Positions 1 through 11,127 of a stretch of DNA of 64,000 bases are shown in pieces (position 1 is the stretch's first letter; each line of letters starts with the position of its first letter). Origin of the DNA: Clostridia bacterium (GTDB lineage Bacteria > Bacillota > Clostridia > Christensenellales > Aristaeellaceae); contig JAFXVJ010000028.1 of NCBI GenBank assembly GCA_017524615.1, positions 35,222-99,221 on the forward strand. Reading direction: 5' to 3'. Both the position numbers and the translations under genes were made by a program. The notes beneath the pieces were generated by a model. That model saw only the letters and a program-made list of their open reading frames with translations, was not told the origin of the DNA and searched no databases.

Positions 1-30
1 CTGTCGCTGCTGACCGCCGATCAGTTTTAG
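1..30 (+). CDS. C-terminal tail of an upstream gene (partial)
   Basis: The window opens in a frame that reads LSLLTADQF and stops with TAG at 28-30. It is probably the end of a gene lying upstream of the window. Nine residues are too few to identify a family, and the coding status rests only on position and the absence of another gene. Confidence 0.3.
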   Translation: MSLLTADQF

Positions 31-108
31 AACCGGTCCGTCCCGGGATGAATCCGGGCTGGATCAGCGTTTGATCTGTGAAAACACGCTACAAGGAGAC
101 TGCGACCC

Positions 109-2665
<2,557 letters not shown>

Positions 2666-2681
2666 AAGGCAGAGGCGCAGG

Positions 2682-3181
2682 ATGAGAAGTATATGGATGG
2701 CAGCCGTATGGATGGCGCTGCTTTGCCTGATGGGCGCCGCAGCGGCGGAAGGCGCCGATCTTCCCATTCCCAAGTTCAAAGAGGTTTCGGTGCATGATCC
2801 ATCCGTGATCCGGGCGGAGGACGGCACATTCTACATTTTCGGCAGCCACATGACGGCGGCCAAAAGCGACGATCTGATCCAATGGACCATGAGCAAACCG
2901 GCGTTTACAAGGTGATCCTGCACGGACGGGACATCAACAGGACCGAGCATGCCAGCCAAGTGATCACGCTGCTGGACGACGGCACGGTGACCGGTGATCT
3001 GACGGGCACGTGGAGCTGCCAGTCGGACGGCGTTTTCCGCTGTCAATTGGACGGCACGGCGTATACCGGCGTGATGACCACGGCGCTGGACAGCAAGGAA
3101 AGCGCGTGGGTGACCTGCTTTACCGTCCTGGATCAAACGGGCGTTGCCCTGTGGGGGTCTCACGCGGCACAGGAACAGTAA
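2682..3181 (+). pseudogene. GH43 arabinanase/arabinosidase remnant with internal deletion and frame change
   Basis: An N-terminal frame (2682-2915) encodes a signal peptide and the first GH43 blade: VHDPSVIRAEDGTFYIFGSH, followed by DDLIQWT. It runs out of frame near 2885. A second frame (to 3181) resumes with GVYKVILHGRDIN and a GTW...LDGTAYTGV...WG pattern typical of the C-terminal beta domain of secreted GH43 enzymes. An intact protein of this kind is usually 450 residues or more, so most of the propeller, including the catalytic acid and pKa-modulating residues, is gone. The junction lies around 2882-2915. A strong terminator follows at 3244. Confidence 0.75.
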
Positions 3182-3243
3182 GGACGAAGGCGAGACGCCG
3201 GGGGCATATCCATCAGATTGTCGATCAAGTGCTCCTGGGATGC

Positions 3244-3271
3244 ATCGAAGGGCCGCAGCCCTTCGATTTTT
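3244..3271 (+). terminator. Rho-independent terminator after GH43 remnant
   Basis: Perfect 10-bp stem ATCGAAGGGC / GCCCTTCGAT with a CGCA loop, followed by a short T run. Confidence 0.8.
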
Positions 3272-3412
3272 AATCCGCAGGGCCGGCTTAGCCGATCCGG
3301 GGCACGGAGCGCCCGGAAAACCTGCCCTTAGCCGGCTTTCGATAGCAGAGTGTCGACACCCTGCGGCGCGGTCCCGCCGCGCCTCCCCTTCTTATCAGAG
3401 GTGAATGTCATC

Positions 3413-5392
3413 ATGCGCAGAATCCTTTTGCTGCTCCTGATCCTGCTGCTGATCCCCGGCCTGGCCCGAATGGAAACGCTGGTCTGCGATGCGTCCCAGC
3501 CGGTGCATGAAATGAGCGATACCCTCTACGGCCTGTTCTTTGAGGATATCAACCATGCCGCTGACGGCGGACTGTACGCGGAGCTGCTGCAAAACCGCTC
3601 CTTTGAATACGAGGATTTGACAAATCCTACGCCCTACCAGCATCTAACCGGCTGGCAATTCAATGTCACGGCGGAGAGCGACGGCACAGTCGTGCTGGAA
3701 ACGGCGGATCCTCTGCACGAAAACAATCCCTGTTATGCGCATATTCAGGCCGGCAGCGCGGGATATGCCTTCCAGAACCTGGGCTACGGCAGCAGCGCGT
3801 TTTGGGGCGGCATCTGCATTGAGCCGGGCGCGCGCTACGACGTATCCCTGTGGCTGCGCTGTACGGAGGGATCGGGGCATGTGGAAGCGGCCCTGACCAC
3901 CCGGGCAGGCCAGCGCCTGAGCGATACGGTGCAGTTCACCCCGGGCGACAGCTGGGAGCGTCATGCGGGCGTGCTCACGGCCAACGCCCAGGCGCAGGAC
4001 GCATGCCTCACCTTCACCCTGAGCGGCGCCGTGACCGTGGACGCGGATATGGCGTCCCTGATGCCGCAGGACCGCGTGGGCGCGTCCTGGCCCGGAGGCG
4101 GAATGCGCCGGGATCTGGTGGAAGCGCTTAAGGAATTGCATCCGCGGTTCCTGCGTTTCCCGGGCGGCTGCGTGGCGGAAGGGTCCTGGGTGTGGGATAA
4201 TCTGTACCGCTGGAAGGATACGGTAGGCCCGGTGGAGCAGAGAAAGGAAAACTGGAACACCTGGGGCTATATGCAGAGCTACGGCATTGGCTTCTATGAG
4301 TATTTCTGCCTGTGCGAGGAGCTGGGCGCGCTGCCCCTGCCGGTGGTGGGCAGCGGCGTGCTGTGCCAAACCCGGGAGCCACGGGAAAGCCCCATGAATG
4401 AGCAGGAATTGGCGGAATGGACCCAGGATATTCTGGATCTAATGGAATTTGCCCTGGGCGGGGCGGATACCGAGTGGGGCGCGCTGCGGTGTGAAATGGG
4501 CCATCCCGCGCCGTTTGACCTGCGCTATCTTGCCATCGGCAACGAAAACTGGGCGGACGACTATTTCACCCGGTATGAAAGCATCAGCGCCGCGGTGAAA
4601 TCGGCCTGGCCCGGTATCACCTGCATCGTGGCCTGCGGGCCTGTGGCGGAAGGCGGCCTGTTCAACGCCAGCCGCGCCAGGATCCTGCGCTCCTTCCCGG
4701 ATGATACCGCGGATGAGCATTATTACATGGAATCCTCCTGGTTCCTGCGCAATACCCACCGCTACGACCATTATCCCCGGGGCACGAAAGTATTCCTGGG
4801 GGAATATGCCGCGCACGAACCCGCTGCCGGCGGCAAGCGGCCCAATAACCTGTACAGCGCCCTGTGCGAAGCGGCGTACCTGACCGGCATTGAACGCAAC
4901 AGCGACGTGGTGGTGATGTGCTGCTACGCGCCGCTGATGGCCCGGCTGGGCATGGAACAGTGGACGCCGGACCTGATCCTGTTCAACGGCGCTCAGGCGG
5001 TGCGCACGCCCAATTACTATATCCAGCAAATGTTCGCGTCCGCTTTGGGGGATCAGCTCATTCAAAGCAAAATGACCGATCAGGGCGGGAAAACCGTGAA
5101 GGATGTGATTGCTGGGCTTTATCACGTGGCATCCGCAGCCGCGGATGGCCAGGTCTATGTGAAGCTGGTGAACGTATCCGGCAAGGACAGGCAGATCACC
5201 GTACAAATCCTGGGCAAAGCGCTTTCCGACCGAACAGAAGGCGATATGGTGCTGCTGACCGGTGAAAAACAGGCCGTAAACGGCCCGGGCAACGAAACCG
5301 TCGTCCCACAGCATTCCACCGTCGTTTTCCAAAACGGCAGCGCGGAAATCGCCTTGCCCGGTTATGCCGCCGTCATCCTCACTATCCCATAA
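3413..5392 (+). CDS. Secreted alpha-L-arabinofuranosidase, GH51, with N-terminal carbohydrate-binding-like region
   Basis: The 659-residue protein starts with a signal peptide (MRRILLLLLILLLIPGLA). It belongs to the longer, extracellular GH51 group: an inserted CBM4/9-like jelly roll lies at about residues 70-210 (GWQFNVTAESDGTVVLE onward), then the barrel with the acid/base Glu in IGNENWADDYF (about 378) and the nucleophile Glu in FLGEYAAHE (about 464), then a C-terminal beta-sandwich. It should trim arabinose side chains from arabinan or arabinoxylan outside the cell. An upstream in-frame ATG at 3350 lacks a ribosome site; AGAGGTGA at 3397 supports 3413. No sugar transporter lies nearby. 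Confidence 0.92.
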   Translation: MRRILLLLLILLLIPGLARMETLVCDASQPVHEMSDTLYGLFFEDINHAADGGLYAELLQNRSFEYEDLTNPTPYQHLTGWQFNVTAESDGTVVLETADPLHENNPCYAHIQAGSAGYAFQNLGYGSSAFWGGICIEPGARYDVSLWLRCTEGSGHVEAALTTRAGQRLSDTVQFTPGDSWERHAGVLTANAQAQDACLTFTLSGAVTVDADMASLMPQDRVGASWPGGGMRRDLVEALKELHPRFLRFPGGCVAEGSWVWDNLYRWKDTVGPVEQRKENWNTWGYMQSYGIGFYEYFCLCEELGALPLPVVGSGVLCQTREPRESPMNEQELAEWTQDILDLMEFALGGADTEWGALRCEMGHPAPFDLRYLAIGNENWADDYFTRYESISAAVKSAWPGITCIVACGPVAEGGLFNASRARILRSFPDDTADEHYYMESSWFLRNTHRYDHYPRGTKVFLGEYAAHEPAAGGKRPNNLYSALCEAAYLTGIERNSDVVVMCCYAPLMARLGMEQWTPDLILFNGAQAVRTPNYYIQQMFASALGDQLIQSKMTDQGGKTVKDVIAGLYHVASAAADGQVYVKLVNVSGKDRQITVQILGKALSDRTEGDMVLLTGEKQAVNGPGNETVVPQHSTVVFQNGSAEIALPGYAAVILTIP

Positions 5393-5430
5393 GAATGCAT
5401 GGGGCCGCATCAAAAAGTAGGAAAACCAAG

Positions 5431-5485
5431 AAAAAATGGCGCGGGATTCCAGCTGGATCGGCAGAATCCCGTGCCATTATTCTTC
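5431..5485. terminator. Bidirectional terminator between convergent genes
   Basis: A 15-bp stem (AATGGCGCGGGATTC with GAATCCCGTGCCATT, one G-U pair) is flanked by A-rich sequence on the left, giving TTTTTTCTT on the minus strand, and by ATTCTT on the right. It separates the secreted GH51 gene from the convergent Lgt-like gene. Confidence 0.8.
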
Positions 5486-5512
5486 GGAAAAATGAGGTAT
5501 GATGCAGCCCCT

Positions 5513-6505
5513 TCAGGCTTTTTCCTCCAGCGGGAACGCCCGCCGCCACAGGGGCAGCACGGTGAATACAAAGCCCGCGCAGGCCAGGGCCATCACGGCG
5601 TAGCACACATCCATCCGCATCCACTTCAGGAAGCCGATTTTTTGATCCAGGGCAAATTCCATGGCCGTGACCACCCCGCAGCATCCCAGCGTCAGCGCCC
5701 ACGCCCCGCCGATCCGCAGGGCCGTACGCTCCCTTTTCGGGATGCGGATGCAGCAGATCAGGAGAATTCCCGCAATGGTCACGGCGCTGAGCAGCTGACT
5801 GACCTTCACAAACCCCCAGGTCAGCTCATCCATGCGCATGCTTTCCAGGATCACCTGGCAGGCAGCATACAGCAGCGCCCCCAGCGCAGCCAGGCCCCCT
5901 GCCGCCCGGCGCTTCCGCGTCAGCAGGATCAGGCAGATCACCAGCGCGGCCAGAGCTTCCGGCACGAAAATAGAGAAATTCCATCCATAGTGGCCCTTCT
6001 GGGCAAACGGAAAACGGTACAGAACGGACGGGTCCTCCCAGACGATCATGCTCTGCTCCGAGAAGGGATCGAACCAATCCGCCACCGGGCGTCCGTAGCC
6101 CAGCCCCACTAGGCCCTCCGCCATACGGCACAGGGCGATCATCAGGGCCGCCGGGGCCGCGGCGGCATCCAGGACAAGGGATACGGGCTGGCGGGTCAGC
6201 CGGCCGGTGATCACGGCCGCCAGCAGCACGCCCAGGGCCGCGCCGTACAGCACGTACCCGCCCTGGTTCAGCTGAAAGAAAAACGAAAACCCTTTTGTCC
6301 GCATCCAGTCAAAACGGATCAGCGTATAACCGATCCGGGCGCACAGCACGCCCAGAGGAATGGCCAGCACCGCCAGATAGCTGACCGTGCCGTCCTTGAT
6401 CCCGAAGCGTTTGCTTCTTGCCTGCATCATCAGCAGCGCCGCCAGCGCGGCGTAGGCCACGCACAGGCCGTAGGGATAAAACGACGAAGCGACATTCTCA
6501 TTCAT
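5513..6505 (-). CDS. Lgt-like (prolipoprotein diacylglyceryl transferase family) membrane protein, paralogue 1
   Basis: This 330-residue polytopic membrane protein has about eight hydrophobic segments and the general plan of Lgt. Its family-defining sites are altered: where Lgt has a catalytic His in an HGG motif, this protein has GGYVLYGAALG (Tyr), and the GRxGNFxNGE signature reads CRMAEGLVGLGYGRP, keeping Arg but losing the Asn residues. True Lgt activity is therefore doubtful. It lies 3 nt after the phosphodiester glycosidase gene (6509-7420), and the same gene order is found in a second copy at 57.3-59.3 kb. The pair probably acts together on an envelope lipid or glycophospho-polymer, but the substrate is unknown. 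Confidence 0.75.
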   Translation of the reverse strand: MNENVASSFYPYGLCVAYAALAALLMMQARSKRFGIKDGTVSYLAVLAIPLGVLCARIGYTLIRFDWMRTKGFSFFFQLNQGGYVLYGAALGVLLAAVITGRLTRQPVSLVLDAAAAPAALMIALCRMAEGLVGLGYGRPVADWFDPFSEQSMIVWEDPSVLYRFPFAQKGHYGWNFSIFVPEALAALVICLILLTRKRRAAGGLAALGALLYAACQVILESMRMDELTWGFVKVSQLLSAVTIAGILLICCIRIPKRERTALRIGGAWALTLGCCGVVTAMEFALDQKIGFLKWMRMDVCYAVMALACAGFVFTVLPLWRRAFPLEEKA

Positions 6506-6508
6506 ATT

Positions 6509-7420
6509 TTAATCCTTATAATCAGCGGAAGCGAAATAAATGATATCGGAAACAGGGCGGCAGCCGGGGGTTTTGTGCAGGCGGGCGCTGTGCCAGATCA
6601 ATTGGGTGGATCCGCCGCCGTCCAGGTTATAAGCCACCTTGCAGTCGGGATATAGCACGGTGACATACGTGGCCAGTTCCTGCATGTTCATGCCGGAGCC
6701 ATCGCCGCCGTCCACCTCGATGATGGCGTATTCCAATTCGCCCAACTGGCAGATCACGATGCGCTGCGCCGCGATGTGGGATTCAAATTCCATGGCCACG
6801 GTATCCTGAATCTGCCCGTCCAGCACCAGCACCGGGCCGAAGGAGAACGTGTTCCACACCTGGCGGCCCTCCGCCTCCAGCTGGCGGATCTTCTGGGCCA
6901 TCTGGTCGCTGGTGGCCTTGAACACCACATGGAAATCCCCCCGGTCATCCACGATCAGGATGTCCCGGGAGCCGTCCAGGGCGTCCCGGTAGAACACGCC
7001 CTGCTTCACCACATAGCCCACGTTGTATTTATACTTCATGAAATCGCCGTTGCAGGCCACAATGGCGCTCACGCTTTCAGCCATGTGCCAGGGATAGGCC
7101 AGCGTGGCATCGTCATAGCTTTCATTGCTCATGGTGGTACGCAGCTGGGACGGATGGGCGATCTTGATATGCGCCCAATGGGCGGTGATCTTGGTCAGGC
7201 TGGATTTGGGCTTGCGCTCGGCGGAAAAAAGCTGCACCCGGATGGATTCATCCTCGTATTCCGTATCCCATTTCTTGCCCTGGCGCGGATCCGGCGCGCC
7301 ATGGGCCTTCATGTCCAGGGGAATGGGCTTCACCTCCGCCACAGCGGGCGAAGAAAGAAACAGGGCCATGCCAAAAAGCATCAGCACTGCCAGGCACCAG
7401 CGCACGATATTCGCCTTCAT
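6509..7420 (-). CDS. Phosphodiester glycosidase family (NAGPA domain) exported protein, paralogue 1
   Basis: The 303-residue protein has an N-terminal signal sequence (MKANIVRWCLAVLMLFGMALFLSS is too long to be cytoplasmic) and a NAGPA-type domain. Visible landmarks are IKIAHPSQLRT, AIVACNGDFM, a GPVLVLDG strand, YAIIEVDGGDGSGMN and YNLDGGGSTQLIW, followed by RPVSDIIYFAS. In animals this domain uncovers mannose-6-phosphate by cleaving GlcNAc phosphodiesters; bacterial members are thought to act on phosphodiester-linked cell-surface sugars. It is the first gene of a two-gene unit with the Lgt-like gene downstream, driven by an extended -10 promoter at 7482-7511. It has a paralogue at 58392-59264. 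Confidence 0.85.
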   Translation of the reverse strand: MKANIVRWCLAVLMLFGMALFLSSPAVAEVKPIPLDMKAHGAPDPRQGKKWDTEYEDESIRVQLFSAERKPKSSLTKITAHWAHIKIAHPSQLRTTMSNESYDDATLAYPWHMAESVSAIVACNGDFMKYKYNVGYVVKQGVFYRDALDGSRDILIVDDRGDFHVVFKATSDQMAQKIRQLEAEGRQVWNTFSFGPVLVLDGQIQDTVAMEFESHIAAQRIVICQLGELEYAIIEVDGGDGSGMNMQELATYVTVLYPDCKVAYNLDGGGSTQLIWHSARLHKTPGCRPVSDIIYFASADYKD

Positions 7421-7481
7421 GAGAGAGCCGCACCTCTTTCGCGTTTAATTCCATCAGTCAGCATCTGATATAAACAACGGA

Positions 7482-7511
7482 ATTATATCATATATCTTCC
7501 GGGTTCCGCAA
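7482..7511 (-). promoter_or_regulatory. Promoter of the first glycosidase/Lgt-like unit
   Basis: On the minus strand an extended -10 (TG-A-TATAAT, 7490-7482) is preceded by TTGCGG at 7511-7506 with an 18-nt spacer. It lies about 60 nt upstream of the glycosidase ATG. Confidence 0.6.
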
Positions 7512-7561
7512 GCCGTTTCAGGAAAAATCAGGCTGTAGCCGCCACAATTTACAAAAAGCCC

Positions 7562-7590
7562 TTGCATTCCGGCCCTGGCCATGGTATAAT
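7562..7590 (+). promoter_or_regulatory. Strong promoter of rpmE
   Basis: TTGCAT (7562-7567), a 17-nt spacer and an extended -10 TGGTATAAT ending at 7590. It is 65 nt upstream of the rpmE ATG. Confidence 0.8.
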
Positions 7591-7655
7591 ACGTCTCGCG
7601 GCTCATGGGCTGCCCCCCATGAATCCGATATTCAGGGCAAAAGAGGTGAAATCCA

Positions 7656-7853
7656 ATGAAGGAAAAGATCCACCCCAAGTATCAGAAGGCCATTGTGCGC
7701 TGCGTGTGCGGGGAAACCTTTGAGACCGGCTCCACCAAGAAAGAGCTGCGGGTTGAAATCTGCTCCAAGTGCCATCCCTTCTTCACCGGCAAGCAGAAGC
7801 TGGTGGACAGCGGCGGCCGCGTCGATCGCTTTAAGAAGCGCTTCGGCATGTAA
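7656..7853 (+). CDS. rpmE: Large ribosomal subunit protein bL31, zinc-binding type
   Basis: This 65-residue protein is full length for bL31 (MKEKIHPKY start, [11 protein letters not shown] end). It has four cysteines placed as in the zinc-binding (C+) form: Cys16 and Cys18, then Cys36 and Cys39 in CSKC. It bridges the 50S central protuberance and the 30S head. Zinc-binding L31 is replaced under zinc starvation in species that also have a C-minus copy; no such copy is in the window. The gene is monocistronic, with its own promoter and a terminator at 7862. AGAGGTGA at 7641 is the ribosome site. Confidence 0.97.
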   Translation: MKEKIHPKYQKAIVRCVCGETFETGSTKKELRVEICSKCHPFFTGKQKLVDSGGRVDRFKKRFGM

Positions 7854-7861
7854 GCCCCGTC

Positions 7862-7898
7862 AAAGCAGCATGACCCGTGCAGGGGCGTGCTGCTTTTT
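7862..7898 (+). terminator. Terminator after rpmE
   Basis: AAAGCAGCA pairs with TGCTGCTTT (9 bp, with more pairing inside) and is followed by a T run. Confidence 0.8.
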
Positions 7899-7936
7899 CA
7901 GTTTTCCGGAAAACGCGGCAGAATCAAGGAGGAATT

Positions 7937-8983
7937 ATGGCGAAAAAGAATAACGGCGCCCTGTGCCCCCGGGTGGACATCGGCGGCCAGGCGGTGCTGG
8001 ACGGCGTGATGATGAAGTCCCCCGACGCCGTGGCCGTGGCGGTGCGCCGCCCCAACGGCGATATCGTGGTGAAGCGGGAGGATTATGTGTCCCCCGCCAA
8101 GAAGCACAAGTGGATGGGCCTGCCCTTTATCCGCGGCTCCGTCAACATGGTGCAGATGATGGGTCTGGGCATGCGGGTGCTGGAAGACAGCATGAAAATG
8201 AGCGGCCAGGAAGAAGAAGAGCCCAGTAAATTCGAAAAATGGCTGGCCAGGAAGCTGGGCAAGAGCATTGATAAAGTGGTCATGGCGGTGGCCATCGTGA
8301 TGGCGCTGGCCCTGAGCATCGGCCTGTTCGTGCTGCTGCCCAACACCGTCATCAAGCTGTTCCCCGAGGGCGGCGGCAACGGCACGCTGCTGCTGAAGAA
8401 CCTGACCAGCGGCGTCATCCGCATCGCGCTGCTCATCGCTTACATCAGCCTGGTGGGCCGCATTCCCGATATGCGGAAAACCTTTCAGTACCATGGCTCC
8501 GAGCATAAAACGGTGTACTGCCACGAACACAGCCTGCCCCTGACGCCCAAAAACGCCCAGCAGTTCTCCACCCTGCATCCCCGCTGCGGCACCAGTTTCC
8601 TGCTGCTCACCTTCTTCCTGTCCATCCTGTTCTATTCCGTCATCGACGTGGTGGTATTGGAATGGACGGGCTTCAACCTGGGCGAGCATTATCTGTGGCG
8701 GGTGCTGAGCCGCATCGCGCTTTTGCCCTGCGTGGCGGGCATCAGCTATGAGGTCCTCAAGGGCCTGGCCCATGCGGAAAACCCCGTCACCCGCTTTTTG
8801 CGCTGGCCGGGCCTGCAAATGCAGCGGCTCACCACCCGCCAGCCCAGCGACGATCAGTGCGAGGTGGCCATCGCTTCCATGAACGCGGCGCTCAACGGCC
8901 TGCCCGAAGGGGAAAAGACCGAGGAGGGCTGGGTGATCCTGCGCGCCGGCCGGAACACGGAAACAGAAAACGAGAATCAATAG
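7937..8983 (+). CDS. DUF1385 (YqhQ-like) membrane protein
   Basis: The 348-residue protein opens with IGGQAVLDGVMMKSPDAVAVAVRRPNG, the signature of DUF1385, and has several membrane segments in the middle (VVMAVAIVMALALSIGLFVL, a segment near residue 165, and LLLTFFLSILFYSVIDVVVL). The conserved FQYHGSEHKTVYCHE and HPRCGTSF motifs, rich in His and Cys, suggest metal binding. In many Firmicutes the gene lies just upstream of prmC and prfA, as here, but no function has been established. AAGGAGG directly before the ATG supports the start at 7937 over an earlier in-frame ATG at 7877. Confidence 0.9.
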   Translation: MAKKNNGALCPRVDIGGQAVLDGVMMKSPDAVAVAVRRPNGDIVVKREDYVSPAKKHKWMGLPFIRGSVNMVQMMGLGMRVLEDSMKMSGQEEEEPSKFEKWLARKLGKSIDKVVMAVAIVMALALSIGLFVLLPNTVIKLFPEGGGNGTLLLKNLTSGVIRIALLIAYISLVGRIPDMRKTFQYHGSEHKTVYCHEHSLPLTPKNAQQFSTLHPRCGTSFLLLTFFLSILFYSVIDVVVLEWTGFNLGEHYLWRVLSRIALLPCVAGISYEVLKGLAHAENPVTRFLRWPGLQMQRLTTRQPSDDQCEVAIASMNAALNGLPEGEKTEEGWVILRAGRNTETENENQ

Positions 8984-9001
8984 CCCGTGTCATGCAGGGG
9001 G

Positions 9002-9047
9002 CGTTCTTTCCGCTTTTTTCGCGGAAAGAACGTCTCTTTCTATTATT
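9002..9047 (+). terminator. Terminator or attenuator between DUF1385 gene and prmC
   Basis: A perfect 12-bp stem (CGTTCTTTCCGC / GCGGAAAGAACG) with a TTTTTTC loop is followed by TCTCTTTCTATTATT. It may allow read-through, because the prmC ATG is only 42 nt further on and no separate promoter is clear. Confidence 0.7.
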
Positions 9048-9088
9048 GCGCGGCCCGGGCTGAACGACGATGTATACGGAGAAAACAC

Positions 9089-9940
9089 ATGAACGTGCGA
9101 AGTGCCCTGCAAGGGGCGGAAGAAAGGCTGCGGGAAATCCCCGATCCCCGGCTGGACGCGGAATACCTGCTGGCGGAGATCCTGGGCGTTCCCCGGCTGC
9201 AGTTATTGGTGGATCAGCGCCGGGAGCTGACCGCGGAAGAAACGGCCGCTTTCGAAGCGCTGATCATCCGCCGGGAGGGACGGGAACCGCTGCAGTACAT
9301 CCTGGGCAGCCAAAACTTTATGGGATTCTGCTTCCGGACCGATTCCCGCGCCCTGATCCCGCGGTACGACACGGAAGCCCTGGGCCAGGCGGCGCTGGAT
9401 GCCGTCCGTCCCGGCAGCGCGGTGCTGGATCTGTGTACCGGCACGGGGGCCATCGCCATCGCGCTGAAAAAGCTGTGTCCCCGCGCCGCCGTCACCGCCG
9501 CGGACATCAGCGAAGACGCCCTATCCCTGGCAAGGGAAAACGCGCGGGCATTGGGTGCCGACGTGCGTTTTGTGCAGGGCGATTTATTCAGCCCGGTGGC
9601 GGGGGAACGATTTGACGTGATCGTGAGCAATCCACCCTATATCCCGGATGCCCTGCGGGGACGGTTGCAGCCCGAAGTGGAGCGGGAGCCTGCCCTGGCC
9701 CTGTTCGCCGGCGCGGACGGGCTGGATTTTTACCGCCGCATCGCGCGGGAGGCGCCCGGGCACTTGTTCTCCGGCGGCTGGCTGCTGCTGGAGGTAGGCG
9801 ACGGGGAAATGGACGCTGTGGCGGCTTTGCTGGAGCGGGATTTTGACCCGCCCCGGCGCATCGACGACCTGAACGGTTTGCCCCGGGTGATTGCCGCCCG
9901 GATCAAGGAGGAGAGCGACCATGCTGGAAGCGCAGTTTGA
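9089..9940 (+). CDS. prmC: Release factor N5-glutamine methyltransferase
   Basis: This 283-residue SAM-dependent methyltransferase modifies the glutamine of the GGQ motif in release factors RF1 and RF2, using S-adenosylmethionine. The N-terminal helical domain (residues 1-75) is followed by LIPRYDTE, the SAM-binding glycine loop [15 protein letters not shown], and the diagnostic NPPY motif in [19 protein letters not shown] at 9079 sets the start; a longer frame from 8987 has no ribosome site. Its last 20 bases overlap prfA, so modifier and substrate are translationally coupled. Confidence 0.95.
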   Translation: MNVRSALQGAEERLREIPDPRLDAEYLLAEILGVPRLQLLVDQRRELTAEETAAFEALIIRREGREPLQYILGSQNFMGFCFRTDSRALIPRYDTEALGQAALDAVRPGSAVLDLCTGTGAIAIALKKLCPRAAVTAADISEDALSLARENARALGADVRFVQGDLFSPVAGERFDVIVSNPPYIPDALRGRLQPEVEREPALALFAGADGLDFYRRIAREAPGHLFSGGWLLLEVGDGEMDAVAALLERDFDPPRRIDDLNGLPRVIAARIKEESDHAGSAV

Positions 9941-10982
9941 AGCCATGGAAGGACGCCTGGAGGAATTGACGGTGGCCTCCGCCCAGCCGGACATCATCGC
10001 CGACGTGCCCCGGTGGCAGAAGATCCTGAAAGAGATTTCCCAGCTGGAGCCCGCCGTGGCCGCCTGGAAGAATTATCAGAAGCTGCTGAGGGACATGGCC
10101 GACGCCCGGGACATGCTGGCCGACCCCGCCATGGCGGACATGGCGGAGGAAGAGCTCAGGGAGCTGACCGTCCGGGAGGAAAAGGAGCGGGAGCAGCTGC
10201 GGCTGTTCCTGATCCCCCACGATCCCAACGACGACCGCAGCGTGGTGATGGAAATCCGTCCCGGGGCCGGCGGCGAGGAGGCGGCCCTCTTCGCCGCGTT
10301 GCTGCTGCGCATGTATCAGCGCTACGCCGAACGGCGGGGATACCGCTTTGAGACGGTGGATATTTCCGACACGGAATTGGGCGGCGTCAAGGAAGCGGTA
10401 TTCACGCTGAGCGGCGCCGGCGCTTTTTCCCGCATGAAATATGAATCGGGGGTGCACCGCATTCAGCGGGTGCCGGTGACGGAGGCCGGGGGCCGTATCC
10501 ACACCTCCACCGCCACGGTAGCCGTGCTGCCCGAGGCGGAGGACGTGGAGGTGGATATCCATCCGGAGGATCTGCGCATCGACACCTACCGCGCTTCCGG
10601 CCACGGTGGGCAGTATATCAACCGCACCGATTCCGCCGTGCGCATCACCCACCTGCCCACCGGCCTGGTGGTGACCTGCCAGGATGAAAAAAGCCAGCTG
10701 AAAAACAAGGAAAAGGCCATGAAGGTGCTGGCCTCCCGGCTGTATGACCTGTACCGCACCGAAAAGGACGCCGCCTACGCCCAGCAGCGCAAAAGCCAGG
10801 TGGGCAGCGGCGAACGCAACGAACGCATCCGCACCTACAATTTCCCTCAGGGCCGGGTGACGGATCACCGCATCGGCCTGACGCTGTACAAAATCGACGC
10901 CATCGTGGACGGCGACCTGGATGAGATCATCGACGGCCTGATCCTCAGCGAGCAGGCGGAAAAGCTGAAGCAGTTTTCGTGA
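9921..10982 (+). CDS. prfA: Peptide chain release factor 1
   Basis: The 353-residue class I release factor reads UAA and UAG. It has the N-terminal helical domain, the codon-recognition motif Pro-Val-Thr in [15 protein letters not shown] (RF1 type; RF2 would have Ser-Pro-Phe), and the peptidyl-tRNA hydrolysis motif GGQ in [16 protein letters not shown]. The start at 9921 follows AAGGAGGAGA at 9905. It overlaps prmC, here in the order prmC-prfA. Length and motifs are intact. Confidence 0.97.
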   Translation: MLEAQFEAMEGRLEELTVASAQPDIIADVPRWQKILKEISQLEPAVAAWKNYQKLLRDMADARDMLADPAMADMAEEELRELTVREEKEREQLRLFLIPHDPNDDRSVVMEIRPGAGGEEAALFAALLLRMYQRYAERRGYRFETVDISDTELGGVKEAVFTLSGAGAFSRMKYESGVHRIQRVPVTEAGGRIHTSTATVAVLPEAEDVEVDIHPEDLRIDTYRASGHGGQYINRTDSAVRITHLPTGLVVTCQDEKSQLKNKEKAMKVLASRLYDLYRTEKDAAYAQQRKSQVGSGERNERIRTYNFPQGRVTDHRIGLTLYKIDAIVDGDLDEIIDGLILSEQAEKLKQFS

Positions 10983-10997
10983 TCATGCAGGTTTTGA

Positions 10998-11026
10998 TTG
11001 AATTCACGGGATTTCATTGCTATAAT
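10998..11026 (+). promoter_or_regulatory. Promoter of the leucine-rich-repeat protein gene
   Basis: TTGAAT (10998-11003), 17-nt spacer, TATAAT (11021-11026). The leader to the ATG is about 100 nt. Confidence 0.75.
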
Positions 11027-11127
11027 TATAATACAGTTAAACGGAAGCTCCTCACGATCCTTTCACGGTTTGGGAGATCAACGGCACGTTTGAGGCACGC
11101 GCGGAGAACACAAAGGAGAAAGCAGCC

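Noticed and set aside
11027-11127. Possible riboswitch in the leader of the LRR gene
   Set aside because: No recognised aptamer motif and only weak pairing; just an ordinary 100-nt leader.
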